Shown here one piece after another: positions 5,210 to 7,210 of a DNA stretch of 7,210 nt (the stretch's first letter is position 1; every line of letters starts with the position of its first letter). The position numbers and the translations under genes are program-made. The stretch is from WHSM01 sp050701635 (GTDB lineage: Bacteria; Actinomycetota; Actinomycetes; Mycobacteriales; Micromonosporaceae), in NCBI GenBank assembly GCA_050701635.1, contig JBOGDF010000287.1, positions 1 through 7,210 of the forward strand, given 5' to 3'. A model generated the notes under the pieces. That model made no database searches. It was not told the origin of the DNA and saw only the letters and a program-made list of their open reading frames with translations.

Positions 5210-5922
5210 GCCATGCCACCCCGCCGCCGGCTCCACGGCGTGGCGAGCCGGCCGAGCCAGGCCAGCGCCAGATCGAGCACCAGCGCCAGCGCGACCACCA
5301 TGATCGTGGCGGCGGCGATCTGGGCGCGGTACTCGTTGTTGCGGAAGCCCTCCAGGATCAGCTGGCCGAGGCCGCCGTACCCGACGATCACGCCGACGGT
5401 GACCAGCGCGACCGTGGAAACGGTCGCGATCCGCAGCCCGGTGAGGATGCCCGGCACCGCCAGCGGCAGCTCGATCCGGGTGAGCAGCTCACGGCGGCTG
5501 TAGCCCATCCCGGTCGCCGCGTCGATCACGTCGGCCGGCACCTGCTGCAGCCCGGTCAGGGTGTTGCGCACGATGATCAGCAACGCGTAGGCCACAAGAC
5601 CGATCAACACGGTGGTACGGGTGATCCCGGTGAACGGTGCGAGCAGCGCGAACAGCGCCAGCGACGGCACGGTGTAGAGCACCCCGGACAGCCCCACGAT
5701 CGGCCCCGCCAGCCAGCGCACCCGGTACGCCAGGATCCCCAGCGGGATCCCGATCGCGACCGCGATCGCCACACTCACCCCGGTCAGGATCAGGTGCTCG
5801 ACGAGCGCATCTGCAAGGATCGAGGAGTTGTCGCGTACGTAGTCCCACGAGAACCACGGGTTCGGCGGCTCGTCGGGGCCGCGCGCGAGGGCCGGGTACG
5901 CAGCGCCGTCGAGGAAGGACAC
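5206..5922 (-). CDS. Osmoprotectant ABC transporter permease (first)
   Basis: Inner-membrane permease of the same importer, 238 residues, with hydrophobic segments at about 42-66, 72-96, 103-121, 154-182 and 202-224. The EAA loop is at 134-153 (D-A-A-T-G-M-G, ending in E-L-P). The N-terminal 20 residues are polar and Pro-rich before the family-like start around NPWFSWDYV. The start is GTG at 5922; no in-frame ATG or GTG follows before the family region. No Shine-Dalgarno sequence precedes it, but TAGCGT ends 7 nt upstream, so a leaderless mRNA is plausible. It is divergent from the ATPase gene with only 2 nt between start codons. It overlaps the second permease by 4 nt and should be co-transcribed with it. 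Confidence 0.93.
   Translation of the reverse strand: MSFLDGAAYPALARGPDEPPNPWFSWDYVRDNSSILADALVEHLILTGVSVAIAVAIGIPLGILAYRVRWLAGPIVGLSGVLYTVPSLALFALLAPFTGITRTTVLIGLVAYALLIIVRNTLTGLQQVPADVIDAATGMGYSRRELLTRIELPLAVPGILTGLRIATVSTVALVTVGVIVGYGGLGQLILEGFRNNEYRAQIAAATIMVVALALVLDLALAWLGRLATPWSRRRGGMA
5911..5919 (+). promoter_or_regulatory. Ribosome binding site of the ATPase gene
   Basis: GAGGAAGGA lies 5 nt before the GTG at 5925 and decides that start. It is embedded in the opposite strand of the first codons of the divergent permease. Confidence 0.7.
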
Positions 5923-5924
5923 AC

Positions 5925-6944
5925 GTGGACGCTACCGAAAAATCCACGGCAGCGGCGATTCGACTCGACGGCGTACGCAAGCAGTACGCCGACGGCACGG
6001 TCGCGGTAGCCGATCTCGACCTGGACGTACCGGCGGGTGAGCTGGTGGTGCTGGTGGGGCCGTCCGGGTGCGGCAAGTCGACGGTGCTGCGGATGGTCAA
6101 CCGGCTGATCGAGCCGTCGGCCGGGCGGGTGCTGCTCGGCGACGAGGACGTCACCCGGGTCGACCCGGTGAAGCTGCGCCGCCGCATCGGGTACGTGATC
6201 CAGAATGTCGGCCTGTTCCCGCACCACACCGTACGAGACAACGTGGCGACCGTGCCGAAGCTGCTCGGGTGGAAGCCGCCCCGAGTCCGGGATCGGGTGG
6301 AGGAGCTGCTCGACCTGGTCGGGCTGGACAGTGGGCTGCACGGCCGGCGCTACCCGCACGAGCTCTCCGGTGGGCAGCGGCAGCGGGTCGGGCTGGCCCG
6401 CGCGCTGGCCGCCGATCCGGCGGTGCTGCTGATGGACGAGCCGTTCAGCGCGGTGGACCCGATCGTGCGTACCAGGCTGCAGGAGGAGTTCCTGCGGCTG
6501 CAGCAGTCGGTACGCAAGACCATCGTCTTCGTCACCCACGACGTGGACGAGGCGGTGCGGCTCGGTGACCGGATCGCGGTGCTCTCCGAAGGCGGGAAGC
6601 TGGAGCAGTACGCCCCGCCCGCTGAGGTGCTGGGCCGGCCCGCCAGCTCGTTCGTGGCCTCGTTCGTCGGGGCCGACCGGGGGATCAAGCGGCTGGCGGT
6701 GACCCCGATCCCGCGCGATCTGCTCCGCCCGCTGTCCAGTGTGGACGGTGCTGCCACGGCGCCCAGCAACGGGCCGCTCACCGCCGCGGAGACGCCGAGC
6801 GTACGGGTCACCGCGACGCTGCGGGACGCGCTGGCCGAGCTGTTGGAGGGCGGCACCGGCTGGGTGGCCGTACGGGACGGCGACGAGCGGTTGGGCGTAC
6901 TGACCCCGGACGACATCTACACCGCCCTGCAGCGCGGCCGCTGA
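5925..6944 (+). CDS. Osmoprotectant ABC transporter ATPase with CBS-like tail
   Basis: Cytoplasmic ATPase driving the quaternary-amine importer, OpuCA/ProV-like, 339 residues. Visible motifs are Walker A G45-PSGCGK-S52, Q-loop Q93 in IQNVGLFPH, signature LSGGQ 147-151, Walker B VLLMDE 167-172 with catalytic E172, D-loop AVDP, and H-loop H205. After the nucleotide-binding domain (to about 250) and a linker rich in Pro/Ala/Ser (270-290), residues 291-336 look like one CBS half-site (ATLRDAL, then GVLTPDDIYTAL). OpuCA proteins usually carry two CBS motifs that sense ionic strength or nucleotides, so this tail is short. The start is GTG at 5925 with GAGGAAGGA 5 nt upstream; the frame is open further upstream, but that DNA encodes the divergent permease. 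The gene is convergent with the partial gene at 6987. Confidence 0.95.
   Translation: MDATEKSTAAAIRLDGVRKQYADGTVAVADLDLDVPAGELVVLVGPSGCGKSTVLRMVNRLIEPSAGRVLLGDEDVTRVDPVKLRRRIGYVIQNVGLFPHHTVRDNVATVPKLLGWKPPRVRDRVEELLDLVGLDSGLHGRRYPHELSGGQRQRVGLARALAADPAVLLMDEPFSAVDPIVRTRLQEEFLRLQQSVRKTIVFVTHDVDEAVRLGDRIAVLSEGGKLEQYAPPAEVLGRPASSFVASFVGADRGIKRLAVTPIPRDLLRPLSSVDGAATAPSNGPLTAAETPSVRVTATLRDALAELLEGGTGWVAVRDGDERLGVLTPDDIYTALQRGR
5929..5934 (-). promoter_or_regulatory. Possible -10 element for a leaderless permease transcript
   Basis: The minus strand reads TAGCGT (TANNNT pattern), with its last base 7 nt before the permease GTG, the distance expected if transcription starts at or next to the start codon. 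No good -35 was found, and the element lies within the coding region of the ATPase gene. Confidence 0.3.
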
Positions 6945-6986
6945 CCGACCGCCGCGTGCCGCCCGCTTCCCCCGGCCGCCCCGAAG

Positions 6987-7210
6987 TCAGTACGGGCTGG
7001 GTGTCGCGGGTCCGCCGGCGCGCGGGTCGGTGTCCCAGATCCGGGTACGCATCACCGGGTCCTCGCCCTCGACGCTGAACCGTCCGGGTACGCCGCCACC
7101 GTCTCCCACCGCGCCGCCCACTCCGGCGCCGGCGCCGGTGGCCAGGCTCTGCTGCAGCCGGCTGGCGCGGTCGCCGATGCCACCGCGCAGCGGCGGCACC
7201 GGATCCACCC
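6987..7210 (-). CDS. 3' end of an unrecognised gene (partial)
   Basis: Minus-strand frame, open from the right edge of the window to a TGA at 6987-6989, giving about 74 codons. The visible part has a Gly/Ala-rich low-complexity stretch, then VEGEDPVMRTRIWDTD and a Pro/Gly tail ending PSPY. G+C-rich third positions support coding. A GTG occurs at 7208, but with no upstream sequence it cannot be judged as a start; I treat this as the C-terminus of a longer protein. No family is recognised. The 42-nt gap to the convergent ATPase stop holds no convincing terminator. Confidence 0.55.
   Translation of the reverse strand, partial: VDPVPPLRGGIGDRASRLQQSLATGAGAGVGGAVGDGGGVPGRFSVEGEDPVMRTRIWDTDPRAGGPATPSPY

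Noticed and set aside
4448..5503. Plus-strand open frames opposite the two permeases.
   Set aside because: Their composition is Arg/Pro/Gln-rich with no domains, while the minus strand encodes clear EAA-loop permeases.
5893..5902. GGGTAC upstream of the ATPase start as a stress-sigma (SigB-type) -10.
   Set aside because: No matching GNNT element at 14-16 nt upstream, and GTAC-containing 6-mers are frequent in this G+C-rich coding DNA.
1..7210. tRNA, rRNA, CRISPR array, transposase or phage genes.
   Set aside because: No cloverleaf with a CCA-type end, no regularly spaced repeats, and no transposase, integrase or phage-like protein was seen on either strand.

Overview
High-GC chromosomal DNA from an actinobacterium. 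The codon bias is strong (nearly every third base is G or C), GTG and TTG starts are frequent, and the gene families fit Micromonosporaceae (Micromonospora or a relative). That placement is inference from style and family content, since no rRNA or marker gene is present.

Left block, all on the minus strand, in order of transcription: a HAD-family phosphatase (2291-3016), a small EspC/WXG100-like protein related to type VII secretion (1918-2268), a larger helical protein with a W-x-G motif and a hydrophobic Ala/Val segment (1000-1914), and a lipoprotein (137-1003). The last three are tightly coupled (3-nt gap, then a stop/start overlap) and look like one translational unit. They resemble orphan ESX-type secreted or surface proteins, since no ESX machinery gene lies in the window. 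The HAD gene runs into this unit through a 3' tail with degraded codon bias, which probably also holds the promoter of the trio.

Right block: an osmoprotectant (glycine betaine/choline/carnitine type, OpuC/OsmF-like) ABC importer. Two permeases (5206-5922 and 4466-5209, overlapping by 4 nt) and a lipoprotein substrate-binding protein (3199-4209) are on the minus strand. The ATPase with a C-terminal CBS-like segment (5925-6944) is on the plus strand. The first permease and the ATPase are divergent, with start codons only 2 nt apart. The ATPase energises the two permeases, which take substrate from the lipid-anchored binding protein.

The most striking observation is that the binding protein appears to be a natural circular permutant: the segment that normally ends OsmF/ProX proteins sits at its N-terminus. 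Strong inverted repeats flank its gene: a 104-nt three-way-junction-like structure directly after the stop codon, and a 29-bp odd-centred palindrome about 190 bp upstream of the start. A G-tract cluster capable of G-quadruplex formation lies between the palindrome and the gene.

The right edge holds the 3' end of an unrecognised minus-strand gene. The left edge (1-136) holds only two hairpins and no gene that I can support.
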